Assembly: GCA_902582235.1 (NCBI GenBank)
Contig: CACHQX010000003.1
Span: 1-64,000 of the forward strand
Origin: an uncultured Pelagibacteraceae bacterium
Lineage (GTDB): Bacteria > Pseudomonadota > Alphaproteobacteria > Pelagibacterales > Pelagibacteraceae
Direction of reading: 5' to 3'
DNA: 64,000 nucleotides
Shown here: one piece after another, positions 48,070 to 56,801 of the stretch
How the letters are laid out: each line of letters starts with the position of its first letter
Numbering within the stretch: the stretch's first letter is position 1
Notes under the pieces: model-generated
The model's database searches: none
What the model saw: only the letters and a program-made list of their open reading frames with translations
Told to the model about the DNA's origin: nothing
Position numbers and translations under genes: made by a program

Positions 48070-49467
48070 TTATAAATTCTTAATTATATCTTCTGTCATT
48101 TTTTTAGCATCTGCAAATAACATTAAAGTATTATCTCTATAAAAAAGATCGTTGTCTATACCCGCATAACCCGGTGATAAACTTCTTTTGACAAACAAAA
48201 CAGACTTGCTTTTTTCAACATCAAGCACAGGCATGCCATATATTGGACTTTGGGGATCTGTTTTAGCAACTGGGTTTGTAACATCGTTTGCTCCTATTAC
48301 ATAGGCCACATCGCAATTTGCAAAGTCATTATTGATCTCTTCTAATTCAAACACTTCATCATATGGAACGTTTGCTTCAGCTAATAAAACATTCATGTGG
48401 CCTGGCATTCTCCCTGCAACAGGATGAATCGCGTATGAAACTTTAACACCATTCTTTTTCAGAGAGTCTACCATTTCTCTTAACGCATGCTGCGCTTGAG
48501 CAACAGCCATTCCGTATCCTGGAACAATTATAACTGATGATGCATTTTTCATTAAAAAAGCTGCATCATCTGCATTTCCACTTTTAACTGGTTTTTGCTC
48601 TTTACTTGTCTTACTTGAAGTTTGATCTGTTCCTCCAAATCCTCCAAGTATCACATTAAAAAATGATCTATTCATACCCTTGCACATTATGTAAGATAAT
48701 ATTGCGCCCGAGGACCCCACTAAAGCACCAGTGATTATTAAGGCAGTGTTTTCTAAGGTAAAACCTATTCCAGCTGCAGCCCAGCCTGAATAAGAATTTA
48801 GCATTGAAATTACTACTGGCATATCTGCCCCACCTATTGGAATGATTAATAAAAAACCTACAAGAAAAGAAATGGCAATTAATGACCAGAAAAAATTAGG
48901 AGACTGATTTAAACATAAAAAATACGTAAGAATAATTATAGAAATCAAAATTAATAAGTTCAGTATATGTTGTCCTGGAAAAGTTATTGGAGACCCTGAC
49001 ATCAAGCCTCTCAATTTGAGAAAAGCTATTATTGAACCTGAAAAAGTAATTGCTCCAACAGCTGCTCCTATCGACATTTCGATTAGACTAGCAAGTTTAA
49101 TATTTCCTGAAGTACCTAAATTAAAAACTTCAGGACTTATAAAAGCAGAAATTGCAACGAAAACCGCAGCTAACCCCACCAAACTATGAAAACCAGCTAC
49201 CAATTCTGGCATTGCAGTCATAGGAATTTTAAATGCAATGAAAGCGCCTATTGAACCTCCAACAAGCAAGAAAAGTATGACATAAAGAAATCCACTTGAG
49301 AAATTATCTATGGAAAGGAATGTAACAGTTATAGCGATTGCCATTCCAATTATTCCAAATAAATTACCTTGTCTTGAAGTTTCTGGAGAAGACAAGCCTC
49401 TTAATGCTAAAATAAACAAAATTCCTGAGATAAGATAGAATATTGCTAGTAAATTTGCAGAGATCAT
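48070..49467 (-). CDS. pntB: NAD(P) transhydrogenase, beta subunit
   Basis: Membrane subunit with the NADP(H)-binding domain III. 465 residues, about nine membrane segments in the first ~270 residues (for example LLAIFYLISGILFILALRGL, AVGAITFSGSIIAFLKLRGL), then the soluble domain with IIVPGYGMAVAQAQ, YAIHPVAGRMPGHMNVLLAEA, VIGANDVTNPVA and FVKRSLSPGYAG. Uses proton-motive force to make NADPH. It overlaps pntAB by four bases. Confidence 0.96.
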   Translation of the reverse strand: MISANLLAIFYLISGILFILALRGLSSPETSRQGNLFGIIGMAIAITVTFLSIDNFSSGFLYVILFLLVGGSIGAFIAFKIPMTAMPELVAGFHSLVGLAAVFVAISAFISPEVFNLGTSGNIKLASLIEMSIGAAVGAITFSGSIIAFLKLRGLMSGSPITFPGQHILNLLILISIIILTYFLCLNQSPNFFWSLIAISFLVGFLLIIPIGGADMPVVISMLNSYSGWAAAGIGFTLENTALIITGALVGSSGAILSYIMCKGMNRSFFNVILGGFGGTDQTSSKTSKEQKPVKSGNADDAAFLMKNASSVIIVPGYGMAVAQAQHALREMVDSLKKNGVKVSYAIHPVAGRMPGHMNVLLAEANVPYDEVFELEEINNDFANCDVAYVIGANDVTNPVAKTDPQSPIYGMPVLDVEKSKSVLFVKRSLSPGYAGIDNDLFYRDNTLMLFADAKKMTEDIIKNL

Positions 49468-49775
49468 TTTTTATCTTTCTTTTTTTTCTTGTACATTGCC
49501 AACATTCTTTGCGTCACCAGAAATCCACCAAAAATATTTATTGCTGCCAATACAATAGCTAAAAATCCAAATATACTAGATTGATTAAAAACACTTAAAT
49601 TTGTTCCTGCCAATGAGGCTATAATAGCTCCAACTATAATTACTGAAGATATCGCGTTAGTTACTGACATTAAAGGAGTATGTAATGAAGGAGTGACGCT
49701 CCATACAACATAGTAACCAACAAAGATTGATAATATAAATATACTTAATCTAAAAATAAATGGGTCTATTTCCAT
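49464..49775 (-). CDS. pntAB: NAD(P) transhydrogenase, alpha-2 (membrane) subunit
   Basis: 103 residues, three membrane segments. The conserved SVTPSLHTPLMSVTNAISS lies at ~28-46 and is followed by GFLAIVLAAINIFGGFLVTQRM. The split alpha subunit (pntAA plus pntAB) is typical of alphaproteobacteria. It starts two bases after pntAA ends. Confidence 0.95.
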   Translation of the reverse strand: MEIDPFIFRLSIFILSIFVGYYVVWSVTPSLHTPLMSVTNAISSVIIVGAIIASLAGTNLSVFNQSSIFGFLAIVLAAINIFGGFLVTQRMLAMYKKKKKDKK

Positions 49776-49777
49776 AA

Positions 49778-50866
49778 TTACTTTACCAATGTTTCTTTAA
49801 TTATTTCGTCCTCTAAATTAATATTAATACTCTTTTTTTCTTTATCATAAAGATTTGATACAAAATTAAATATATTTTTTGAATATAAGTTTGAGGCTGA
49901 GACAGGAAGTTTGTTTAATATGTTTTTCTCACCCATAATCTTTACACCATTAGAGTCAACCACCTCATCAGCTTTAGTCACTGCAGTATTTCCACCTTGA
50001 ACAGCTGCTAAATCATAAATTACTGAGCCTGGTTGCATGTTTTTAATCATACTTTCTTTAATAATCACGGGAGCTTTCTTGCCAGGTATTAACGCTGTGC
50101 AAATAACAATATCTATTTTTTTTAATGTTTCAGAAAGAAGGTCTTCCTGTTTTTTCTTAAATTCATCGGAGGTTTCTTTAGCGTATCCACCTGAGGTTTC
50201 AAGATTTTCTGCACCTTCTACAATTAAAAACTTGCCTCCCAAACTTTCAACTTGTTCTTTAGATGACATCCTTACATCTGTTGCAAAAACTATACCACCC
50301 ATTCTTTTTGCAGTTGCGATCGCTTGCAATCCTGCAACACCTGCGCCTACAACTAAAATTTTCGCCGCTGGTATTGTTCCTGCTGCTGTCATCATCATTG
50401 GAACCGCTTTTTTAAAGTTTGCAAAAGCTTCAACAACAGCTTTGTATCCAGCTAAATTGGCTTGTGATGAAAGAATGTCCATCGATTGGGCTCTTGTAAT
50501 TCTTGGTAACAATTCTAATGAAAATACATTAATTTTCTTTTTTGATAACTCTGAGATAATTTCTTTATTAGTATAGGGATTAAATACACCAATTAAATTT
50601 TGTTTTTCTTTTAAAGAATTTAAGTTTTCTTCAGATGGTAAATTAAATTGGAGTATAAAATTGGAATTAGTCAAAATTTTTTTTTTATCTTCGGATATTT
50701 CTGCACCTGAAGAGACATATTCATCGTCGTCTATTCCAATGTGCCCTGCGTAATTTTTTTCTATTAATACTTTAAAGCCCAATCCAAGAAATTTTTTTAC
50801 ATTTTCTGGAGTAATAGCAACTCTACTCTCAATATTTCTATCCTCGATGATGGATCCTACTATCAT
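49778..50866 (-). CDS. pntAA: NAD(P) transhydrogenase, alpha-1 (NAD-binding) subunit
   Basis: About 362 residues from ATG 50866 (MIVGSIIEDRNIESRVAITP). NYAGHIGIDDDEY, AQSMDILSSQANLAGYKAV, the Rossmann motif VVGAGVAGLQAIATAKRMG and VIYDLAAVQGGNT identify the NAD-binding domain. An in-frame upstream start at 50929 would extend into the neighbouring small membrane-protein gene, so the shorter start is preferred. Cytosolic, peripheral to PntAB/PntB. Confidence 0.95.
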   Translation of the reverse strand: MIVGSIIEDRNIESRVAITPENVKKFLGLGFKVLIEKNYAGHIGIDDDEYVSSGAEISEDKKKILTNSNFILQFNLPSEENLNSLKEKQNLIGVFNPYTNKEIISELSKKKINVFSLELLPRITRAQSMDILSSQANLAGYKAVVEAFANFKKAVPMMMTAAGTIPAAKILVVGAGVAGLQAIATAKRMGGIVFATDVRMSSKEQVESLGGKFLIVEGAENLETSGGYAKETSDEFKKKQEDLLSETLKKIDIVICTALIPGKKAPVIIKESMIKNMQPGSVIYDLAAVQGGNTAVTKADEVVDSNGVKIMGEKNILNKLPVSASNLYSKNIFNFVSNLYDKEKKSININLEDEIIKETLVK

Positions 50867-50871
50867 TTTCT

Positions 50872-50982
50872 TTATAGTAAGAAAATAGCTAGAAGTGTTA
50901 AAATAACAATGACTGAAATTGTCCCCCAAAGAACAAACTTTGTAAAATTATCCCATGTTTTTTTATGGTTTTCATTATCCAT
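50872..50982 (-). CDS. Small aa3-type cytochrome c oxidase subunit IV-like protein
   Basis: A 36-residue protein on the minus strand (ATG at 50982, TAA at 50874-50872): a polar start MDNENHKKTWDNFTKF, then one membrane helix from VLWGTISV to the end. The H-K-x-T-W-x-x-F-x-K-F...W-G pattern is that of the tiny bacterial aa3 oxidase subunit IV family, which in alphaproteobacteria is often next to the transhydrogenase genes. It lies 3 bases after rpmJ and 5 before pntAA. Easy to miss because of its length. Confidence 0.75.
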   Translation of the reverse strand: MDNENHKKTWDNFTKFVLWGTISVIVILTLLAIFLL

Positions 50983-50985
50983 AAA

Positions 50986-51111
50986 TTACTTCTGTCTAGC
51001 TTTAAATTTCGGGTTTTTTTTATTAATTATGTATACTCTTCCTCTCCTCTTAACTAGCTTTGAATTAAGATCTCTTTTTTTTAAGGATTTCAGGGAACTT
51101 TTTATTTTCAT
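50986..51111 (-). CDS. rpmJ: Ribosomal protein L36 (zinc-free type)
   Basis: 41 residues on the minus strand: [20 protein letters not shown] followed by [20 protein letters not shown]. It matches bacterial L36 along its whole length but lacks the CCCH zinc ligands, so it is the C-minus form. The ATG is only 9 bases after the 3' end of 5S rRNA, leaving no room for a separate promoter or a normal ribosome-binding site outside the rRNA; co-transcription with 5S is likely. Confidence 0.9.
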   Translation of the reverse strand: MKIKSSLKSLKKRDLNSKLVKRRGRVYIINKKNPKFKARQK

Positions 51112-51120
51112 AATTTATAA

Positions 51121-51237
51121 GCCTGGCAACGTCCTACTCTCCCATGTCTTAAGACAAAGTACCATTGGCGCAGAAGGGCTTGACTACCGAGTTCGGAATG
51201 GGATCGGGTATTACACCTTCGCAATAATCACCAGGCA
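51121..51237 (-). rRNA. rrf: 5S ribosomal RNA (stand-alone)
   Basis: 117 bases on the minus strand. Helix I pairs GCCTGG at the 5' end with CCAGGC at the 3' end. CCCGATCCCATTCCGAACTCG is the conserved loop B/helix III region (positions ~51190-51170) and GGGAGAGTAGG lies near the 3' end. There is no 23S, 16S or tRNA beside it: upstream is the end of the GDP-fucose synthase gene, downstream is rpmJ. A promoter is positioned exactly for its 5' end. Confidence 0.95.
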
Positions 51238-51242
51238 TAAGA

Positions 51243-51270
51243 CTTATACTTAAAATTAATAAGTTGTAAA
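51243..51270 (-). promoter_or_regulatory. Candidate promoter of the 5S rRNA gene
   Basis: On the minus strand TTTACA (51270-51265), a 16-base spacer and TATAAG (51248-51243). Each hexamer differs from the sigma-70 consensus by one base. Five bases separate the -10 element from the first base of 5S at 51237, so the predicted start and the rRNA 5' end coincide. It supports independent transcription of 5S. Confidence 0.6.
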
Positions 51271-51289
51271 TGATAATTTTAAGTTGAAT

Positions 51290-52219
51290 TTATCTATTTT
51301 TTACAAAATCTTTAAGTGTAGCATCAAAACCTTTGTCTAAATCATTAGTTGGTTTCCATCCATACTTTTTTGCAAGAGTAATATCCAAACATTTTTTTGG
51401 CATTCCGTCAGATCTCTTTTTGTTGAAAATAATTTTTAATTTTACATTTAACCTTTTCATAATGTATTTTGCATACCACTTAATTGTAAAGTCATTTCCA
51501 TTTCCAATATTTATAAAGGGTTCTTTTATTTTTTTATTCATAAAGTAAATTAGTGCCTCTGCAAAATCTTCAACAAACATAAGTTCTCTTCTAGGCTTAC
51601 CTGAGCCCCAAAGAATAATATGTTTTTTTCTTTGAAGTTTTGCTAAATATATTTTTTTTAAAAGAGCTGGAAAAAAATGGGAACTTTTTAAATTATAGTT
51701 GTCACCAGGTCCATATAAATTGGGGGGCATTAATGATTGATAATTTATTTTATAATTTTTTGAATAGTTATAACACATCATGATACCGGCAATTTTTGCT
51801 ATTCCATAAGCATCGTTGGTCTCCTCAAGTTTGCCGCTTAATAGATAACTTTCCTTCATTGGTTGTTTACAAAATTTTGGATAGATGCAACTTGATCCCA
51901 AAAAGATTAAATTTTTGATTTTCGCTAAATAAGATCCATGTATCAAATTATTTTGTATTTGTAAATTTTCATAGATAAATTTATGTTTTAAAGTAGCGTT
52001 AGCAAGAATTCCTCCTACTCTTGCAGCCGCAATAATTACTAAATCTGGTTTTTTCTTTTTTAAAAATTCAAATACTTTCTTTTGGTTAAGTAAATTTAAA
52101 TTTTTTTTTTCAGAAAAAATTATTTTTGAGAAACCTTTGCTTTTTAATTTTCTTAATACTGCAGAGCCGACCATACCTTTATGACCAGCAATAAAAATTT
52201 TGCTTTTTTTATTGATCAT
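51290..52219 (-). CDS. fcl: GDP-L-fucose synthase
   Basis: Epimerase-reductase turning GDP-4-keto-6-deoxymannose into GDP-L-fucose. 309 residues, extended SDR: FIAGHKGMVGSAVLRKL, AAARVGGILANATLKHKF, LGSSCIYPKFCKQPMKESYL, the catalytic YGIAKIAGIMMCYNY and NLYGPGDNYN. It overlaps gmd by 11 bases, the usual pair. It begins the surface-glycan block next to 5S rRNA. Confidence 0.95.
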   Translation of the reverse strand: MINKKSKIFIAGHKGMVGSAVLRKLKSKGFSKIIFSEKKNLNLLNQKKVFEFLKKKKPDLVIIAAARVGGILANATLKHKFIYENLQIQNNLIHGSYLAKIKNLIFLGSSCIYPKFCKQPMKESYLLSGKLEETNDAYGIAKIAGIMMCYNYSKNYKINYQSLMPPNLYGPGDNYNLKSSHFFPALLKKIYLAKLQRKKHIILWGSGKPRRELMFVEDFAEALIYFMNKKIKEPFINIGNGNDFTIKWYAKYIMKRLNVKLKIIFNKKRSDGMPKKCLDITLAKKYGWKPTNDLDKGFDATLKDFVKNR

Positions 52220-53258
52220 TACTTAAAACATTCAATTCATCTGCTATCATTTCATCAATAAGTGTATGAATATTTATTTGGGGTTTCCATTTTAACTCTC
52301 TTCGAGCTTTTGCGGCATTACCTAATAATGTATTTACATCTAAAGGTCTTAAGTAATTTTTATCAACTAAAATAATATTTCTTTTGTTCAAAACATCATA
52401 ACCAATTTCATTCAGACCTTTTCCCTTCCAAGCAATTTTCATGTTAAGTTTTTTAACCACAAAGTTAATAAACTGTCTTATACTGTATTGTTTTCCAGTT
52501 GCAATTACGTAGTCATCTGGTCTTTTTTGTTGAAGTATTTTCCACATCGCTTCTACATAATCTCTTGCATGCCCCCAATCTCTTCTTGAATCTAAGTTAC
52601 CTAACACTAGTTGTTTCTGATATCCCATCTTAATTCTCACAAGTGCTTTTATTATTTTTTTAGTAACAAATGTTTCACCTCTTCTTGGACTTTCATGATT
52701 AAATAAAATACCATTTGATCCAAAAATATTATACGCCTCTCGGTAATTCTTTGTAATCCAATGAGCATACAATTTCGCGACACCATATGGGCTTAGTGGG
52801 TAAAAATTTGTTTTCTCAGTTTGAGGAACATCTTGAACTTTTCCATACATTTCAGATGTTCCTGCTTGATAGAATTTTGTTTTTCTCTCTAATTTATGAA
52901 ACTTAATTGCTTCAAGTATTCTAAGAGCTCCAAGTGCGTCAGCATTAGCTGTATATTCTGGTACTTCAAAAGATACGGCTACATGTGATTGTGCTGCTAA
53001 ATTATAAATTTCGTGTGGTTTTATCAGCCTTATAATTTTAGAAACTGAAGTGGAGTCTGTTATGTCGCCATAATGAAGAAAAAAATTTCGAGATTTCTGG
53101 TTTGGTTCTTGATAGATGTGATCAATTCTTGAGGTATTTATTGAAGACGATCTTCTTTTAACACCATGTACAACATATTTTTTTTTCAATAAGAATTCAG
53201 CAAGATAGGAGCCATCCTGACCAGTTATTCCAAAAATTAAAGCTATTTTTTTAACCAT
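52209..53258 (-). CDS. gmd: GDP-mannose 4,6-dehydratase
   Basis: First step from GDP-mannose to GDP-fucose and related 6-deoxy sugars. 349 residues: FGITGQDGSYLAEFLL, VHGVKRRSSSINTSRID, YNLAAQSHVAVSFEVPEYTA, QAGTSEMYGKV, catalytic YGVAKLYAHWITKNYRE and FNHESPRRGETFVTKK. GDP-mannose supply genes (manB, manC) are not in the window. Confidence 0.97.
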   Translation of the reverse strand: MVKKIALIFGITGQDGSYLAEFLLKKKYVVHGVKRRSSSINTSRIDHIYQEPNQKSRNFFLHYGDITDSTSVSKIIRLIKPHEIYNLAAQSHVAVSFEVPEYTANADALGALRILEAIKFHKLERKTKFYQAGTSEMYGKVQDVPQTEKTNFYPLSPYGVAKLYAHWITKNYREAYNIFGSNGILFNHESPRRGETFVTKKIIKALVRIKMGYQKQLVLGNLDSRRDWGHARDYVEAMWKILQQKRPDDYVIATGKQYSIRQFINFVVKKLNMKIAWKGKGLNEIGYDVLNKRNIILVDKNYLRPLDVNTLLGNAAKARRELKWKPQINIHTLIDEMIADELNVLSNDQ

Positions 53259-53334
53259 GTGTACCTATTATATTCTTTTTAAAGATTTGTTAATACATAT
53301 TTTTTAAACATTAAAAATTTTGACAAATTAACAT

Positions 53335-55020
53335 TTAATTTTTAATTCTAATTAAAATCATTTTTCCATAACGTTTTTTAATAATAAAGTCCTGGTTATT
53401 TGAACATTCATTGATGTCAGGATTGCAATTATTATAGATTTTTGAGAGATCATTAAGTTTTTTATCAATTCTAAAATGTTTTTTATCAGTGAAAAAAAAC
53501 ATATTCTGTTTGAAGTTAGCTTGATAAAAATCTTGCTCGTAAACTATTCTGTCAACATTTCTTCCAATAAAAATTGATGTAACCAGAAAAAATAGAACAA
53601 TTGTTTTAATCTTAAAATACTTTGATATTTGATATTCTGATAACAAATGAGACAATGGAATAAAAAAAACTAGTCCAAAAATAATATAACCGCCATATCT
53701 AAGGGAAGGATGATTATAAAACCATTCTAAAAGTATCAGAAATATTAGACAATAATAAAAAAGGTTGAAATTAAAATTTTGATTTTTTAAATTTTTTTTT
53801 TTTGTTGTAAAAATCAAAAAAAGTACAATTGATATAAATAACAAACTTAGGAGAAAATCTGACATCTTATTAAAAAAATATCTATCAATCCAATTTGATA
53901 GCCAATTAAAATTTTGAATATATAACTCTTTTTCAATTGGATGTCTGTATCCAGGTCCCCCACCTGCTTTTGCCCACCATTGATAATGCGTATTGAGTGC
54001 ACTGACCTCTGATTTTGGAATAGCCCATTCTATTCCACTAATACAGGTTTGTTGAATTGGGTATAATAAACATCCGGTATTAAAAAGATAAACCAAAATT
54101 ACACATATACCCATCAAAATCGAAAAATGAAATATTGGGTTTTTAAAAATTTTATATATTAGAAAAGCTTTATCATCTTTCATAATGTAGTAGATAAAAG
54201 GAATAGCAAAAATAAGGTAGAGAATATAAAAAGATTTTAAGGAAATTATTATGCTCAATAACATAATCAATTTTGGTAAAATATTATCAAAATTTTTATA
54301 ATTTCCACGAAGGGAAAGAATATAAATAAAAAATAAAAAAATGAGAATTTGCGCTGATCTGTCTGTCCCATGCTCTGCTATTCGGTAGAAAAAAACATTA
54401 ATAAAGATGAATGCTATTAAATTAAGAAAAAAGAACTGATTATTTTCTTTTTTGTCCAAATATTTTTTAATATTTGAAACTAAAATTATATTTGAAAATC
54501 CCAATATTAATATAGCGCCCATATGGTAAAGATAATAATCTAAATATGGTAGGTAGAATAAAGAGTTTAAGTAAAAAATAGATGATGGTGTTCTAAATCC
54601 ATGATTAAGTGGTCCAATTCCAATTATCATTGAAAATTTATTTAAATAATAACTATAAGGGAAATGATAATATCCAAAATCATCATGAGTTTTGAAAATT
54701 ATGAAAGCTAAAAAGATGGTAAAAAAGATTGAAAATAAAAAAACAAAATTTTTCTTAGTCAAAATCTTAATCCTGTAATAATAAATTGATACAAGACCAG
54801 TAATGATAAAAATTATATTATGAAGATAACCATGGCTTACAAAAAAATGAGTAACATATGAATAAAATATTAAAAAAAATATTCCTACTAAACCAACAAA
54901 ACCTATTTCTTTTAATGATACATTTATTTTTGTTAATTTAATAGCTAAAACACCATGTCCAACTACTGATAAAACTATTAAAAAATAGGTTATAAAAAAT
55001 ATTAAATAATTGGTTACCAT
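53335..55020 (-). CDS. Polytopic membrane protein, possible GT-C-like glycosyltransferase
   Basis: 561 residues with roughly a dozen membrane segments spread from residue 5 to ~485 and a soluble tail. A conserved-looking extracytoplasmic loop after the third or fourth segment contains THDDFGYYHFPYS (D113, D114), the kind of acidic pair seen in GT-C sugar transferases and in large envelope-polysaccharide membrane proteins. A second loop (~325-370) has three cysteines. I do not recognise a named family. Context among fucose and GT genes points to lipopolysaccharide or capsule assembly. Confidence 0.6.
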   Translation of the reverse strand: MVTNYLIFFITYFLIVLSVVGHGVLAIKLTKINVSLKEIGFVGLVGIFFLIFYSYVTHFFVSHGYLHNIIFIITGLVSIYYYRIKILTKKNFVFLFSIFFTIFLAFIIFKTHDDFGYYHFPYSYYLNKFSMIIGIGPLNHGFRTPSSIFYLNSLFYLPYLDYYLYHMGAILILGFSNIILVSNIKKYLDKKENNQFFFLNLIAFIFINVFFYRIAEHGTDRSAQILIFLFFIYILSLRGNYKNFDNILPKLIMLLSIIISLKSFYILYLIFAIPFIYYIMKDDKAFLIYKIFKNPIFHFSILMGICVILVYLFNTGCLLYPIQQTCISGIEWAIPKSEVSALNTHYQWWAKAGGGPGYRHPIEKELYIQNFNWLSNWIDRYFFNKMSDFLLSLLFISIVLFLIFTTKKKNLKNQNFNFNLFYYCLIFLILLEWFYNHPSLRYGGYIIFGLVFFIPLSHLLSEYQISKYFKIKTIVLFFLVTSIFIGRNVDRIVYEQDFYQANFKQNMFFFTDKKHFRIDKKLNDLSKIYNNCNPDINECSNNQDFIIKKRYGKMILIRIKN

Positions 55021-55129
55021 AAAAGTATTTATAATGTATTCATAAATTTATTGAATCAAAAAAGCTTACTTCTAAGAATAAAATTTTGTTGTTTTTGATT
55101 TTTAATCAACTATATGTGTTCAAATTTAG

Positions 55130-55798
55130 ATGAGTGATCTAACTTTAATAATACCAGCAAAAAATGAGAAAGAATCTTTGCCAAGAGTATTGGATGAGCT
55201 CAAAAAATTTAGCTTTAAGAAAAATATAATATTAGAATCTTCAGATAAGTTAACTATTGAAGCTATTAATACTTATGATTGTAAAATAATTTACCAGGAC
55301 TCTAGGGGTTATGGAGATGCACTAAAGAAAGGAATTGAAACAGTCGAAACAGAGTTTTTTTGTATTTTTAATGCTGATGGATCATTTGATCCAAAAGAAT
55401 TGGATATGATGATTAACAAGCTTAAGAGTGATAAATATGACTTTGTTTTTGCTTCTAGATATGAAAAAAACTGTGGAAGTGATGATGACACATTTATTAC
55501 ACTAATAGGTAATTATATTTTTACTTTTTTGGGAAAGATTTTTTTTAGATTAGAAATTACAGACATATTATATACCTTTGTCATGGGCAGAACCCCTTGT
55601 GCAAAAAAACTTAGACTTACATCAAAAGATTTCTCTTTTTGTGTCGAGCTTCCTATAAAAGCTAAAAGAGCTGGCTATAAAATTTGTACAAGTAAATCAT
55701 TTGAAAGGTCAAGAATTGCAGGAAAAAAAAAAGTAAATGCATTCAAAGATGGTCTGAAAATTTTATTTTCAATGATGAGGTTATTTTTTAGATATTAA
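55130..55798 (+). CDS. Family 2 glycosyltransferase (DPM1-like), divergent
   Basis: 222 residues. TLIIPAKNEKESLPRVLDEL starts the GT-A fold, DSRGYGDALKKGIE matches the polyprenyl-phosphate mannosyltransferase type, and NADGSFDPKELDMM is the DxD-like metal motif. The usual first nucleotide-binding acidic pair (VDDGSxDGT) is replaced by LESSDKLT. A C-terminal pair of hydrophobic stretches (IGNYIFTFLGKIFF, LKILFSMMRLFF) suggests membrane association. It is the only plus-strand gene of the block and overlaps the end of the WecA-like gene by 18 bases. Confidence 0.8.
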   Translation: MSDLTLIIPAKNEKESLPRVLDELKKFSFKKNIILESSDKLTIEAINTYDCKIIYQDSRGYGDALKKGIETVETEFFCIFNADGSFDPKELDMMINKLKSDKYDFVFASRYEKNCGSDDDTFITLIGNYIFTFLGKIFFRLEITDILYTFVMGRTPCAKKLRLTSKDFSFCVELPIKAKRAGYKICTSKSFERSRIAGKKKVNAFKDGLKILFSMMRLFFRY

Positions 55799-56800
55799 GT
55801 TCAATTTATAAAACTTAAACAAAAGCATATAAATAACATTGTAAAAAATAATTGAAACTACTATCAATTTTATTTGAAAAATTGTATTACCTGGATTTAA
55901 GGTAGCAATATAAATAATTAAAAAATTAAAAAAACATATTATAGCACTGCTTAAATTATTTGATAGAATTAAGTTTAAATTAAATTTTTTTGTAACAAAG
56001 AAAAAAACAAGTTGATGTAAATGTTTGCTATCTGGTTTTAAGGGTGAAAATTCTCTATTCAATTTCCTTAAGATTGAAAATAAATTTTCATAACAAGGAT
56101 ACCAAATCAATGTAATAAAAAAATATGGGGAGATATCAGGGTTACTAATATGAGAACTTAATATGATAAAACCTACAAAAAAACCAAGTAAGTATGCCCC
56201 ACTATCTCCAAGCATTAAAAAATTGGAAATGTTTAGTAATAAGAGCAATAAAAGTACAAATATAATTAAATTGATTGATTGATCTGAAATTATTGAATTA
56301 TCAATCAAATTTAATTTGTTTAACATTAAAAAAATAATAATTTTACAAGAAATTAATAATCCATTCAGGCCGTCAATAAAATTACTCCCATTAATTAAAA
56401 TTAATAAACAAAATGATGAAAAAAAAATTGCAAAAAATTTATTATTTAAGATAATATCAAAAAATTCAACTCTAGATGAATTTACTTTTACATCAAAAAA
56501 AATTACAAATAACATAATTACAATGCATTGTATCAAAAATCTTTTTTTAGGTGAGACAAGAATTTTCCTATCTGAAAAAAAACCAATCAAATAAATTGAA
56601 ATTATGAAACAACTTATAAAGAAATCATTTAAAAAAAAAATTATTGGAATAAGTATAAAAAGACCTCCAGCTAAAGGTATGTTTTTTTTATTAGAAAAAG
56701 ATTGATGAATATCTCCAGAATAATTTAAAAAAAGACCCTTTTTTTTAAAAAGTAATGATAAGAGTACTACCAATAGCAAATAAATGTAAAAAAAATTCAT
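55781..56800 (-). CDS. WecA/MraY-type glycosyl-1-phosphate transferase
   Basis: 339 residues, about ten membrane segments. The family motifs NFIDGLNGLLISC (near residue 135) and MLGDSGAYLLGFFVGF (near 198) are clear, with KHLHQLVFFF as the cytoplasmic histidine loop. These enzymes attach the first sugar phosphate to undecaprenyl phosphate for O-antigen or related glycans. The last residues end in LNLISKK. It starts one base after the adjacent GT2 gene ends. Confidence 0.85.
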   Translation of the reverse strand: MNFFYIYLLLVVLLSLLFKKKGLFLNYSGDIHQSFSNKKNIPLAGGLFILIPIIFFLNDFFISCFIISIYLIGFFSDRKILVSPKKRFLIQCIVIMLFVIFFDVKVNSSRVEFFDIILNNKFFAIFFSSFCLLILINGSNFIDGLNGLLISCKIIIFLMLNKLNLIDNSIISDQSINLIIFVLLLLLLLNISNFLMLGDSGAYLLGFFVGFIILSSHISNPDISPYFFITLIWYPCYENLFSILRKLNREFSPLKPDSKHLHQLVFFFVTKKFNLNLILSNNLSSAIICFFNFLIIYIATLNPGNTIFQIKLIVVSIIFYNVIYMLLFKFYKLNLISKK

Positions 56801-56801
56801 T

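Noticed and set aside
49778-50929. Longer pntAA start at 50929.
   Set aside because: It would run through the small oxidase-subunit gene, and the family N-terminus (MIVGSIIEDR) begins at 50866.
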